DNA from: Corythucha ciliata
Taxonomy: Eukaryota > Arthropoda > Insecta > Hemiptera > Tingidae
Direction of reading: 5' to 3'
Assembly (NCBI GenBank): GCA_038030265.1
Contig: CM075939.1
Span: forward strand, 32,531,253 to 32,595,252
DNA: 64,000 nt
Shown: in pieces, positions 23,361-35,328 of the stretch
Numbering within the stretch: the first letter of the stretch is position 1
Layout of the letters: each line of letters opens with the position of its first letter
Notes under the pieces: model-generated
Seen by the model: the letters and a program-made list of their open reading frames with translations, nothing else
Told to the model about the DNA's origin: nothing
Database searches by the model: none
Position numbers and translations under genes: made by a program

Positions 23361-25150
23361 ACGTCTCTTTTTGTGAAAAAGAGAAAAGATATTTTTGTAT
23401 GATACTAGTCTGCCATTAAGGAATCTCTATCTTCTTTTGTTTTTTCATCACGTGCCTTGTTCAAACAAATATTTAATTTATTCTTATTTATTGTTTAATT
23501 ATTATGGACGCAATATTATGACTGACTGAATCAAAACAATTTTTGGAAATACTATAATTTATTTACTGGATATTGTGTCCAGGTTCCAATATCAAAACAC
23601 ATGATGTAATATAAACAAAGTGCTTCCGAGCAACCAAAGACTCAAATTTTGTTACTCTTTTTATTTATTTATTTATACGAGGATTTTTTTAAATTTATGT
23701 TTTATTAAATATGATGAAACATCGATTCTCTTCTATTGTGTTACTCTGTAGAGCCTTGTAATAAGCTTCTGTGCGGCAGTAATAGCCCTATGTACATACG
23801 AATATGCACACCACAACAGAGCTTGAAGGTAGAAGGCCATTAAGGCTTCCTTCGTTTTCAAACAAGTATTTTTTCTCAAGGTCATAAAACCAAGAGAGCA
23901 CAATCCAAGCGACTCGCGTAATTTAAGCAACATCTAAAGCGGAACATCTAAAAGGGTTCGTTTTCACGAAAGGTGTGCTATTCAAGTCACTGTGTTATAA
24001 AAACTTTAGCATCATAACTAGACGACTACTTTTACCCCCCAATGATCATAATCTTTTTGCTCTGTAGAGTTTATCACGCTTACGTTGTCAATTTATTATT
24101 TACTATGTGTTTTTTAATTTTTAAATTGCTTTTCTCATGAATCTGGTCATCACCTAGTTCAATCATAAGGTTAGAATTTTAGAAGATACAGAACAGCCGA
24201 ACTACCGCACTTATTTTAGTTGGACAATATGATTTTGGTCTCAACTTTACATAGCCTAAACCTAAGGTGCACACGAGCGATAAGTGTCGCGCGATCGCCG
24301 CGGCCATACAGAAATATTATAAGTCAATGGGGCAATGCACACGTGCTGCGGCCACCAATTATCGCTGGCGACACTCGAAATGCGGTCGCAAATTCCTGTG
24401 GGTCGCGCGAATTTATTTTTACCACCCAATACTTGAAATTCTAACTGTTATACGAGGTGAACGGAACACCATTCTGGAGGTTTAAATAGGCTATACTGGG
24501 TGTTCATGAATTAGATGGAGAGAAGAAAACCCGACATGGGTCACGTCATTTGCCATCGAAATGACTATTTGGAGTTTTAGGAAATTCCGCTTTGTTTCTT
24601 AGATATCACACATTTTATGATTTTTTCATGAATTCCCTTTTTTCCCACTTGAATGCTCGCCGTACGCTCATAAAATGGTAGGTACTAGCCTAAAACTAAT
24701 CAGCTCATTGGAATACCTGCAGCATTATAATATTGTGTTGGGTTTATTAGGGACTGGGGGTCTTAATTTTTTAAAGGGCTTCCCACAATGACAATAGGCT
24801 CGTGAATATGGGGGTAAGGTGATTTGAAAAAGAGGCGTGCCGGTTCTTGATAGTGGTTTTGCTGACTTCTTCAACTGGGAATGTCAAGGTCGTTGTGGAG
24901 AGCGGTGTTTTTGACGAGCCACAGTGCATCCGTCATGAGGCAAAGCGCTCTATTCTGCTGGGTCTGGACCCTCAATATTTGTGTTTTGCTAGCTGTGCCC
25001 TATACGTATACAGAACAACCGTACTGCCATATCGGGCGCACTATCAGCCACCCTAGTTGAAAAAACTAGCTATAAAATCTTACCAGACAGCATAGATAAG
25101 CGCTTCAATTCCTAATAACGCCTAGAGTTTCGAGAAACAATGGCCCCGGG
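23361..25150. other. Intergenic, possible degenerate MITE pieces
   Basis: No supported gene. GGTGCACACGAGCGATAA at 24266 resembles the start CCGGTGCACACGAG at 27751; both look like Harbinger-type termini, but no partner terminus was found. Near 24495 a CTGGGTGTTCATGAATTAG segment is a relative of the 32164 repeat. Confidence 0.4.
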
Positions 25151-25195
25151 TGGGGTTCGGCTTAGCTTTGCCCACGGAGTACGACTCCCAAAGAC

Positions 25196-25268
25196 GTCTC
25201 CGTGGCGCAATTGGGAGCGGGCTGGACTGGTAATCCAGAGGTTGCGGGTTCAAATCTCGCCGGGGAGC
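25196..25268 (+). tRNA. tRNA-like sequence, anticodon GGT (Thr-like), probably a SINE head
   Basis: A cloverleaf can be drawn. The acceptor stem has one mismatch at 1:72. The A box is TGGCGCAATTGG. The anticodon arm is CTGGA-CTGGTAA-TCCAG and the T arm GCGGG-TTCAAAT-CTCGC (B box GGTTCAAATC). There are extra bases between the D and anticodon stems and a mismatch in the D stem. Eukaryotes normally read Thr ACY with AGT rather than GGT. A degenerate, SINE-type tRNA head is therefore more likely than a working tRNA gene. Confidence 0.6.
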
Positions 25269-25370
25269 CACAGACATGTGTCTTCTTCTTGGGCCTGACT
25301 GAAACTCCTTGGAGTTTATTGTCTAGCCATACTATTTGTACGATCGGGAACCGCCGGGGAGCCATTTTTT
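25196..25370 (+). mobile_element. SINE-like Pol III unit (tRNA head, terminator TTTTTT)
   Basis: Internal A and B boxes are followed by ~95 nt of unrelated body. A repeat of the tRNA 3' end (GCCGGGGAGCCA at 25260-25270 and again at 25352-25363) then runs straight into TTTTTT, a Pol III terminator. The unit is ~175 nt, a normal SINE length. No flanking TSD was identified. Confidence 0.5.
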
Positions 25371-25394
25371 CTCGAAACTCGAATCGGTCGGGCT

Positions 25395-26730
25395 ATGTCC
25401 TTCCATCGTCGTCCGGATAACGTCAGTATAAATAATTTATTAATTAAATTCGGCTATATTTTATTCACGACCCAGGAGCATGATTCATTTGAAGTTAAAA
25501 ATAAGATTCAAGACATGAAGCTCAGCTCAAAATTCAAACTAATTTCTCTTGATGCCGTATCTATTTTTACTACGATTCTTCAGAATTTCGCGTTCAAAAT
25601 CATAATGGACGAATGGAACAAAAGTTGAAAATAACCTCCGAATTTAAAAAGAGAGGTCTTCCAAGAAGCTTTACATTTGTCTCAATTCTGGCTATTGTTC
25701 ATACCAAAACAAATTCTATGAACAAATATGTGAACCATGGGAAATCCCCTAAGCCCGATGACAGCCGACATTGTACTTGAATTATTCAGAATAATAGAAG
25801 AAAAGATGAACGACAAAATCAAACTATTATTCAAATACATCGACGACTCATTGATTGCAATTGAAGAATCATCGACTTCCGCAACCACTTCTGTTACCCA
25901 AAAATGAAATTTAATATTGAAACAGAAAAAGATCAAAAAATTGCGTTCCTGGATACATAAATCATAAGAGATGATGCAGGGAACTTATTCACACGACACT
26001 ACCCTAAACCAACATTTTCTAGTAGACTTCTAAATTACAACTCAAACAGTCCATTTTCACACAAAATAAACGTAGTCAGAAACACAATAAAACGATTCCT
26101 ACAACTATCACATACGAAATTCAAAAAAGAAAAAAATCATAGAAGTACAAGACATATTACTCGCCAACAATTATCCACTTAAACTCATAAAAAAAGAGAT
26201 TTACTCATTCTTACATAGACAAACAGAACAGACACCTACAACTTCACTAATCACCACAAATATTGAACAACGGAATCCCATTAAATATGCATCACTGACA
26301 TACACAGGATATTTAACTAAACAACTACGTAAAATTTTCATACCATTCAAAAATTTGAAGATCGCTAACAAACCATACAACACAAGCAAACAGTTTTTCT
26401 CACATCTTAAAGACAAAACAGACACACTCCAAAAATCAGGACTTGTTTATCAAGTCAAATGTAACAACTGCGAGTTAACTTATATTGGGGAAACAAAACA
26501 ATACTTACGAGAAAGACTAAAACAACACGATAAAACTTTAATTGACAGCTCAAAAATTACCACTGCCTTATCAGAAGCGAGCGACTACCAGCGAACGTCT
26601 ACAAGTCTATTTGGATTAGAATTTAACCAGGCTCCCAGAATGTTTTTGAGAAAGGCGAAGAGTAAAAATAAAATCCTCAAAAAATGCTTGATGTTTTTGT
26701 TGTCCTCTCGGCCCTTCGACAGCGCGTTCC
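25395..26730 (+). pseudogene. Penelope-like element 1: RT and GIY-YIG (broken)
   Basis: RT motifs appear in several frames: motif A region FKLISLDAVSIFTT (~25540-25575), motif B TMGNPLSPMTADIVLE (~25736-25785) and catalytic LLFKYIDDSLIAIEE (~25829-25875). A GIY-YIG nuclease follows at ~26430-26560, reading SGLVYQVKCNNC...TYIGETKQYL, where the Zn-finger-like CxxC precedes YIG. The RT then GIY-YIG order is specific to PLEs. Repeated frameshifts and stops make it inactive. The C-terminal frame runs to 26783 but is unrecognisable after ~26590. Confidence 0.85.
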
Positions 26731-28044
26731 CCGCACCCCGACAACGATCTCGTGAAACGGGAAAGTTACGTCAGGTCAGATGAGGACAAAAAAAAAAACC
26801 TCTACAAAAAAGTCAAGAATGCGCCAGTCCTCTGGGAAAAAATAAGAAATATGTGTAATCCCCATACGTACAAAAAAAAAGTGTGGAAAAGTCGGAGAGG
26901 AACTCCACCCGGCCAACTCACGGAGCCACCCGAGTTAGTGGAAGCGGGTGGAAACCACCTACAGACTATATAACCAGCGTGGCATGATGGAGACAAGTCC
27001 GCTACCTCTAGTCGAGCCTCGACGTTTGAGTAGCGAATTAGTGAAGAGATAAATTCCTATCCTTCGCGGTAGCAGTTATTACTTATCACAGCTACTCCCC
27101 AATACCCCAGTAGGAGTTATTTTGAACTACTGTAGCTATTCATTACTCTGCTACTTTTGCCATTAGGCGGTTTCCGTTGAATAGCATGTACCTCAACAAC
27201 TACAATTTGTTTCATTGCTGCTATTGCTTGGAAAGACCGCGCGTAACTTTTTGAAATCTTATTTAAAATATTAAAGTAGAGATTTACAGAATGAGAACGT
27301 TTATATGGATCTCGGATGCTCGAGTGATTATAGAAACACGAAGAAAAAATTTGAATTTATCATGAGTTGAATTTTCCTGATGGCAAAGTGACTTAATTTT
27401 GTTTTACTCGAGGGCAGCGGTTTTTTCAAACGCATATTCCTCAGTCCGAATGAAATTTGGGCTTCGATTACGTAGCAGCTAATTCCTGCATAGTCATAAT
27501 ACAAGTCTTAATGGTACCTACTTGAAGTTGAAGGCGTAATCCGGTAAATATTTAAATAAGCTAACAGGTATTGTTGGCGAGTTTCCGTGTGGGCACAAGT
27601 GCTCGGGGTGATATAAAAGATTACCGAGAATTACTCAATGGCTGCTCAACAGACGAGAGGAGTTACCCCGTACCTCTATAATGTGTTCCATTTGATTCAT
27701 GATAAACACTGAAAATAGGAAAAGAGGGCAAGGGGAACTTCGACGCTTAGGCCCGGTGCACACGAGAGTTTTTCCAACGTAAAATAAGGCGTTAGAAAAA
27801 CGTGAGATTTGGCGTTGGTTCAGTGCACACGTAACGCCCATCTTGCGTTTTTTTAACGCTGCTTACTAAAATCCTCACTAAAAGCGTATAATTATTCATT
27901 GATGATTTTTCTAAGGCGAAATGATTTGCTAACTGATCACTAATCTTATCGCAGGCCTTAAGTTTTTTCATTCTGCCATAATTATTCCTCTAATAAAATA
28001 TAGGTAACGTCCCAAATAGCTAGGGTGTTATTTGGACTTCGTAT
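26731..28044. other. Intergenic between PLE 1 and the hAT element
   Basis: No supported gene. A Harbinger-like terminus (CCCGGTGCACACGAG) sits at 27751 and CAGTGCACACGTAACG at ~27821, without a clear matching end. Confidence 0.45.
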
Positions 28045-28052
28045 GTGAAAAC

Positions 28053-30879
28053 TAGGGATGGGTACCGGTGGAGAAAACATCGATATCTGGTATCGGTCAA
28101 ATCCTGAAACCAAAACATCGATATGCGATATATATCGAACATAAAACATCGATAGTCATTGATATATCGAGCAAAACTTTATGTTTTTATGTAGGAGCAG
28201 TTATCAATAATCAACTCAAATGGAAGAAAAACAGGAACATATGAATTTATTATTTTTTTTTTATAGCACACACATTTTTTTAAACCTCAAAGAATAATTC
28301 GTCCAGGTCTTTCAAAAAAACCAAGTGGGCCATGATGTCACCCTTCAATCGGTTCCTCGGCTGGGTTAGGATTAACCCTGCTTTGGAAAAAAGACGCTCT
28401 GACGGAACCGACGTAGCCATGATTGGCGCGTACTGTCGAGCAACGGAAGTGAGAACTGGATAAATGCTCTCGACTTGGCTCCAGAAGACTACTGGATCAA
28501 CGCCCATTTTTTCGGGAGCTGATTTTAAAAACAGGGATAGTTCGGCGTCCCTTGATGAGCCAGAAGCCAACATTGCTGAAGCTGGTCTTTTTGCCCCGTT
28601 TATTTTTTGAGCGTGATCGCCAAATAGCGTTTGCTGACTGCCTAAAAACCAAAACCAAAATTGTATGAAAGCTGAGCTTGATGAATTGTAATAGAATCGT
28701 CAGGTCCCCAAGTTGAACGGGCGATAAGCAATCAAATAAAGGGCTGCAGTAGCAACTCAGCAAGTGTATGTAACCCCATTTTAATAGCATTGTACGAAAA
28801 ACAAATCTTAACGCACGTTCGTTTTTGAACCTCAGATTACTAGATAAGGAATGATAGACATAATAGATCACCTTCTTCAGCATCTAGGACGTCAACTTCT
28901 TTGAAATCCGGTTGTATGGGAGCTCCTACGTTTCTTAAGGCCGCTATTTTCGCAGAGACTTCATCTATTATGGTAGAACAAGCGACTTCATCTTTGAAAT
29001 AAATCTCTTTGAAGCGAGGGTCAAGTAGCGTTGCAATTCCTAACAGAGTTTCGCTCTCTATTATTCCGAATCGCTTTTCGTGTTGAAGAAGAATCTGATG
29101 CTTCAATTTCTTTCCAATCTGATGCTTCGGATTCACTGCTTCCACTCTTTTCTTAATTATAGAGGATACAGGTATGGCTAGACTGCCAGTTACGTAATGG
29201 TCTCCGCTTATTTCTGTGGTAGCGACTTCGAGAGGCTTGAGAATAGATACGACTTCCTGCAGCTGCTCGATCTCAAGGGCCGTGATCATCGGTGGAGCGG
29301 ATGAAATTCGGTTTACTATTTCGTTTACGAAAGGTCTGAGTTCGAGAAACCGATCTAACAGGTAACAGGTGGAATTCCACCGGGTGGGCACTTCCTGTAT
29401 TAGTTTTTTTCCTGAAACTTTACGCAATTCGTCACTAGCGACGACACTCTGCCTGAACCACGACACTATGGCACGCACTTTTTTTTAACAAAACAACTAA
29501 ATCTGGAACCCCTTCGATAGATTTTACTGCTAATAAATTCAAGCTATGCGCAAAACACGAAATATGTTTTCCTTTACCGAAGGCAATGTCCACAGCTTTG
29601 CACATATTGGCGGCATTGTCGGTAACGACGCAAATTATTTTCTTCCTTTCAATTCCCCACTTCTCGCAAAGTTTTGAAAAATTCTGAGCTATGTACTCAC
29701 TCGTGTGTCGCTCATTTAGCTCAACGATATCAAGTGTGGCTTTGAGGATTCTCATTTCTCCCTTTCTGTGAGCCAAGTAGTGGATGGTTGAACCTAGAAA
29801 ACTCCTCATTTGGCAATCCGTCCATATGTCCGTCGTTAGACAAAAATTGTGACATTCTCTGAGTTCTGCTTCAAACTTCGCTTTGACTGCAGTGTATTTT
29901 TCCACGATGCAAGAACGAATGGTTTTTCTTGACGGTATCGTGTAGAGCGGGGCGACGGTCCTCATAAGCTAGCGGAACCCAGGGCGCTCGACAATTGACA
30001 GAGTCTCCATGTCCTTACAGATCATGAAGATAATACCTTGCGTAATTTTCTCGTGGCTGGATCCTCCGCATTTGAAATTCTCGAGTTTCTCGAAGGCATC
30101 AATAATTTTCGATTGTGAGACTCTCAAACCTTGAGCGCCAGTTGATCCCGAAGAAGTAGGGACAGGTTGAGGAGGGTTTCGCTTTAGACGAGCCTGTTCA
30201 GCATGCAAGTGCTCAATGTGGCTCTTCAAGTTACTTGTGTTTCCTGATGTTTTTAATATTTTAAAACAGTAGCGGCACTTAGCGGTCTTAGCGTCCAATT
30301 TTTTGAAATGCGCCCAAACGTCACTTCTTGGAGGCATGATCACACAAAACACAATCCACAGCGTACTCAAGTATGACTTTAAATCCGAATTCTCGCAAAT
30401 CAACAAACATTAAGTAGGTAAGATCGACTTTGACAGAACACGGGGAAAAGGGCACCGGTAAGCCGGTAAGACAGACTGTCACGAGAGGTACTGAGGTAAT
30501 AACTGACAGGGAAGACTAACTGCTTATCAGTTATCACTCGGGCCTCCCGTTCAGTAGTTCCCGAGAACTGTTCTGAAACATGACGTCATTGGAAACTACT
30601 TTGTGTGCATATCCCATTCACACGGCCCTATTCCGGGCATCTTCTTTTGGTTGAATTAATTTTTATTTATTTATTTACTTACTGTTTGTTTGATGTATTT
30701 TAAAAGGAAAAAATTTCGGTTCACTTAATTATTCCGTTCTAGATCGAAAAACGATATTATCGTTCAAAAACATCGATACGTCGATACTATCGAAAGATAA
30801 CCATCGATGAAAAAATTGACCGATATTTTTCCAAAACATCGATATTTATCGATATCCGATATATCGATACCCATCCCTA
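28053..30879 (-). mobile_element. hAT DNA transposon, 2827 bp, TSD GTGAAAAC
   Basis: The ends are TAGGGATGGGTA at 28053 and its inverse at 30879, flanked by the 8-bp duplication GTGAAAAC (28045-28052 and 30880-30887). Subterminal arrays of AACATCGATA-type motifs fill ~28070-28180 and ~30740-30870; in hAT elements such motifs are transposase binding sites. The element encodes one minus-strand transposase gene with an intron. Perfect TSD and well-kept ends indicate a relatively young insertion. Confidence 0.95.
28280..30337 (-). pseudogene. hAT transposase (BED finger, 2 exons), one stop and one frameshift
   Basis: Exon 1 is 30337-28872 and exon 2 is 28641-28280; the 230-bp intron is GT-AG. 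The start at 30337 (MPPRSDVWAHFKK) begins the BED zinc finger (C-x2-C in CRYCF, H-x4-H in HIEHLH). The catalytic RNase-H fold shows TTDIWT and CVVTDNAANM. The C-terminal dimerisation domain has VPSERLFSKAGLI, and the stop is at 28280. There are two lesions. A TAG at 29969-29971 interrupts the frame after PGFR, with coding resuming in the same frame. A one-base slip lies in an A8 run near 29480. Both are single-site changes, so the copy is barely decayed. The slip could be a sequencing error. Length is about that of a full hAT transposase. Confidence 0.92.
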
Positions 30880-30889
30880 GTGAAAACTT

Positions 30890-31335
30890 CCTTGTCGACG
30901 ACAATATTCATTTCTTATAATACTTGTTGAAACTATACTGAGACACATGATTAAACGTGTGATTTTGTACTTTGTTTTGTAAATAAAAGAAGTCTCGTTT
31001 TCATGTTGTAAGAATACTTAACGTATAAATCTATATTACAAAAACCGAAACGATTCGTCCACTGACATATAGGCCGAATGCTTTATGAGAGTATTGAGCG
31101 GAAATAATAGGCTATGCTAACCAGCCTATCACGAGAGTATCGCACTGCCCCATAGACTGTTGTGCTTCTTGAGGGTATCGCCTATCCGGATACCCACAAC
31201 CACCCTCGCCTATCCGGATTGATGATTTTTCTCGAGTAAAACGTATTTTTTAATAAATAAATGAATTAATAAAGTAGTTAGGTGAAGAAATGATAGGTAG
31301 ACAAAATGTAATGGAAAAACGAAATAAAAAAAAAA
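30890..31335. other. Intergenic, nothing recognised
   Basis: AT-rich, with the short phrase CTATCCGGAT repeated at ~31180-31220. No supported gene. Confidence 0.5.
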
Positions 31336-31339
31336 TTCG

Positions 31340-32040
31340 CTCCGGCAGCTGGCGGTCGGAAAGAGTGCATTTCATTTTGTTTCCGGATACCCTAAGCCGT
31401 CCCAGAAGTAGTAATGTTGAGACCATGATTTGTTTCGTTAATGTTTGACCCTCCCTCGTACTGTTTGCTGCCGGGTTTGTTTAAGCTGAACTTAATGGGA
31501 ATCAAAGGCTCTTTCAAAATGAAATCATCATACCGAATATAATGCTTCTGGAATCAACTGGTGATTTGTAGTGATTTTTTTACCATTTCAACCCCTATTT
31601 TCCCCCCTCCACCTTGACCGATTTGGCCCAAATGCAATACCTACCGGGATCTTATACTACTGATTTTTTAGATAAAGCGCGTTCTGCTAAATTAATTTCT
31701 ACGAGAGTTATCGTGCTAATAAGACCACCCACTTACTTCCACCACGGGGGCACCACCCCCTCCCCCTTGACTTTTTCAAAAAATTAAAATGGGAATCGAA
31801 GGCTAGTCTAACATGGAGTATACGTACCGAATATGATGCTCCTAGAATCAACTGGTGATTTTTAGTGATTTTTTGACGACTTCAAGCCCTATTTCCCCCC
31901 CCCCTCCACCTTGACCGATTTGGCTCATATGCAATACCGACCGGTGTCTTATGACTACTGATTTTTGTGCCAAAGCGCGTTCCGCTAAATTTACTTCTAC
32001 GAGAGTTATCGTGCTAACAAGGAAACGGCCATAAAGATAT
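31340..32040 (-). repeat. Composite minisatellite element, inverted copy (2 units)
   Basis: Reverse-complement copy of the family at 49.2-57.1 kb. 31340-31510 matches the 3' part (CCGGCAGCTGGCGG, GAAATGCACT, CAGCTTAAACAAACCC on the opposite strand). Two ~297-bp monomers follow, marked by GTTATCGTGCTAA at ~31708 and ~32005. The copy stops at the GGCCGTTT-type junction near 32030, without the 5' AGTGCATTTCATT part. Confidence 0.8.
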
Positions 32041-32060
32041 AAACCAATATATAGTATATA

Positions 32061-32156
32061 CAGGGTGGCGCCACTTTTAATGGCCATAGCTCGTCAATTC
32101 TTTCTATCAACTGTTCTCGCGTTCGCGCTATGGCCATTAAAAGTGGCGCCACCCTG
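32061..32156. mobile_element. 96-bp palindromic mini-element flanked by TA
   Basis: 30-bp inverted termini beginning CAGGGTGGCGCCACTTTT pair with 32127-32156. TA flanks both sides. The ~36-bp loop is unique. The termini match the CAGGGTG/TA style of the mariner-like elements here, so it is probably a miniature derivative. Confidence 0.75.
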
Positions 32157-32163
32157 TATACAC

Positions 32164-32310
32164 AGGGTGTTCATAAATTACCTCAACAGAGAAAGCATGG
32201 TGATAGTACACCTCATTTGTGATCGAAATTACTATTTGAAGTTTTTTGGAATTCCTCTTGGTTTTCGAGATATCGTCAATTTCGTGTTTTTTTGGTGACC
32301 CTCTGTTTTT
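32164..32310. repeat. CAGGGTGTTCATAAATTA repeat fragment
   Basis: Shares CGAAATTACTA with the 5765 and 9190 repeats and CAGGGTGTTCA with the 41855 element. The right end is unclear (GTGACCCTCTG near 32300). Confidence 0.45.
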
Positions 32311-33290
32311 TTTCGACAAGTGACTAGTACGGCATCACCAACAGGTTCTAGACTAAAAGTAAATAGCTCATTAAAAAGAGCACAAAATTTCCTTCATTAT
32401 TGGTCCTCTACTCAATAAAATTACACCAAGGCCCTAGCCGCTAGGGCATGAGATATCCGAAGGAAACTCGTTATTCGCATTTCTGCCCAATTTTCATAAG
32501 CGATTTTCACCATTTCGTCAAAGGAAAATATTTTTTTGCATTCATAGGGAAAACTTCCTTATGATGTTAGCTTTCCAATGACGTACAACAGTTACCAGTT
32601 TTCACCATCTAGTGAAGAGGTAGAAGCAATAAACAAGTCCAAAACTGAAAAATAACCCGCAATGAGGACCCTTTGAATGAGGTAAAACCAGCTCTGACTA
32701 ATCGTTTCCAACGGATGAGACATACGGGTTCAAGCGGTCAGCTAAATCTATCGCTAATTTACGTTGGTGAGTTGAAATTGAGTGGTGGTGAAGCTTAAAA
32801 TATCGTTAGAGGATTGGGCTTCATGGACCAGTAAGGTGGTCACCTTGACCCCCCAACCCGCCATGGATTTTTCTGGGATTCTAGGTTTTCTCCTTGTTTT
32901 CGAATGCAAAAATTGGCCCTCCGCATAAATGCGGACCTCCAGTCATCGCCTCTGGATTTACTCGCACGATTCTCGAATACGTACGATTCTCAAGCTCCTT
33001 TCTGGTCGCAACTGGTTTTTGGTAGACCAGTTTTAGATGACCTAATAAATAAAAATCCAAGGGTGGTTTGTTGTCAGGACAATCCACTACGGATGTGCGC
33101 CCCTGACTCTGTCCCCCCTGGGTTTTTATACTAAACCCCGAGGACATGTTTGTAAAACCCTAATTGTTGTGGATAACAAGCAGTTTCCTCAAGGATTTGT
33201 TGACGCTATCGGGTCATTCCCTCCCGCTCGTCCCTGAGCTCGCCGGGTTCATTCACCGAGCGGTGAACAATTTCCCGGACCGAACTCCTT
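32311..33290. other. Intergenic, nothing recognised
   Basis: Frames at 32881-33147 on both strands lack domains. The sequence turns into PLE 2 leader or coding sequence near 33300. Confidence 0.5.
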
Positions 33291-33299
33291 TTCTCTATC

Positions 33300-35240
33300 G
33301 CTTAACATAACGCCCTTTTTAGGGCGTTACAAATGCATAAAGCTTTTCGCCGCCGTTGAAGCGTCCTGTAGCAGGCAAGCAAAAGAGGAAGTTGCGTGTA
33401 AAGTAAGAAGTTGCTTGCCTCAACTGACTCGTCGACAATCATCCAACAACCTGAAGGAAGAGAGCACGGTACGAAGCTTGAGGAACACGCTCAAACAGAA
33501 CGACTTAGTGGTTATGAAGGCGGATAAGGGAAATTCGGCAGTCATAATGAAAAAAGAGAACTACGTTAAACGCACGGAACAGTTTCTGATGGACAAACCG
33601 CTTCGAGGAAATTGCAAGAGATCCTACCAACTCATTTTTAAAGAAGGCTAAAGAAATGGTGAAAAACTCCGAATTTTTCGTCATTTCTCAGGAGAAGCGG
33701 GCAAATAAGCTTATATCGAGTAATGTTCAGCCCCCATTGCTATACGGTTTGCCTAAAATTCATAAAGAAGGTGATTTGAAAATGCGTCCCATAGTTTCGT
33801 TCAGCGAATCGCCTACTGAGCTGCTTTCCAAAAAAGTTAACACTGAATTTAAACGGCTAACTGGTTTCAGTGCTAGGCACGTGGTTAAGAACAGTTCCGA
33901 ACTTATAGATAGGCTGCGTCAAGTGAAATTGAATGATTCGTGCCGGCTCGTCAGCTTTGATGTAACTAACCTCTATCCTAGTATTCCTCCAAATGAAGTA
34001 CTCGATTTAGCAACCTCTATCATTGATGTCAAATGTAAGGAGAAGCTGCTGGGAGAGGAGCTTATGGAGGCTTTTCGGTTGTGTTTGAGCCAAAATTATC
34101 TCAAGTTTAATTCTAAATTTTACAAACAGGACAAAGGTCTCGCTATGGGTTCTCCGCTGTCGCCATTGAGTGCAGAAATTTATATGGATAACTTTGAAAG
34201 AAAATATGTCGTGGATCAGCAGTGCTGAAAAGAACACGTTTTGTTTTGGGCACGGTACGGTGACGACGTGGTTTGCGTTTTCGTGGGGGATGATGGACAG
34301 CTTGAATCCTTCCTGCAATATTTGAACTCCCTTTCACCACACATAAAGTTCACTGTGGACAAAGAGGAGGACGGCACCTTGAACTTTCTTGATCTCACCC
34401 TCAAGAGGAACCGTGAGACCATTCAGTATAGCATATACCGAAAGCCGACTGCTACCGACATCACCATCCCCTTCAATTCATTCCATTCCTACAGCCATAA
34501 GACTGCGGGCATTAGGGCCGTGCTTCATAGATTGTTCAGCGTCCCGTTGGAGCATCAGGATTTCATTGATGAATTTGCCAATTTGTTTTGAGGAGAGCCT
34601 CGTTCATCGCTTGGCAAATAAAGTTGAGAGACAAAAAATCAGCCGGATGATTTTCCCATCTCAGGACGCTCGTCGTGTTTCAGGAATATTAGGCGATGGC
34701 GCCACCCCTGGGTGGATAACTTTACCATATGTTGGCAAGCTCACTGAGGTAGTTAGTGGAGTTTTGAAAAAGTACGGCCTACAAGTAAGCTATAAAAACG
34801 AAGGCTCTCTGCGCTCACAACTCTCGAAGATGAAGGATTCAGTTGCGCCAGAACAGCGGCGGAGTTTATCGCCTAACATGCCTTGGATGTGGAGAAGCTA
34901 CCTATGTAGGTAAGACTGCACGACGTTTCTCTGTCAGATGGAGAGAACATTTGTCGCGCACGGACTCCAGGTTTCAGCAGCATATTGCTTCCTGTGGTGA
35001 TCAACTTAAGCATCATGCACAAATTCTGCACACTCATGGAAGAGGACGAGTGCTGGACTCGCTGGAGGCTTTCGAGATTGGTATTGAGGTAAAAACGCAG
35101 CCGGGCTGCCTCAACGATCGCTTCGAAGGCATTAATTCCACTTTTCTCCCACTCATCCCAAATTTAATAGGCGGTGAGGTCCGGACAGATAGAAAAAGAT
35201 CCTTTGCGTTTAGTAAGAGTCATGAAAGTGGATCGTAAAT
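33300..35240 (+). pseudogene. Penelope-like element 2: long RT and GIY-YIG (three frameshifts, one stop)
   Basis: The most complete PLE here. The N-terminal region carries MKADKGNSAVIM (~33510-33550), then PPLLYGLPKIHK, MRPIVSF, motif A VSFDVTNLYPSIPP (~33953), motif B GLAMGSPLSPLSAEIYM (~34140), catalytic FWARYGDDVVCVF (~34240-34280), NFLDL and RKPTATDITI. The GIY-YIG domain at ~34865-35000 reads GGVYRLTCLGCGEATYVGK with downstream RWREHL. Lesions are a frameshift near 33603, a TGA near 34228 (same frame resumes), a frameshift near 34590 and another near 34850. The catalytic box is YGDD, against YIDD and YVDD in the other two PLEs here. The 3' end runs towards the assembly gap. Confidence 0.9.
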
Positions 35241-35328
35241 AACGGGCTGTTCAATTAATATGTAAGTTAGCATTTTTCTTTTTTTAAGCCTCTCGTGATG
35301 ACACTGAATTTGGTTTATTTTTAGTCAT

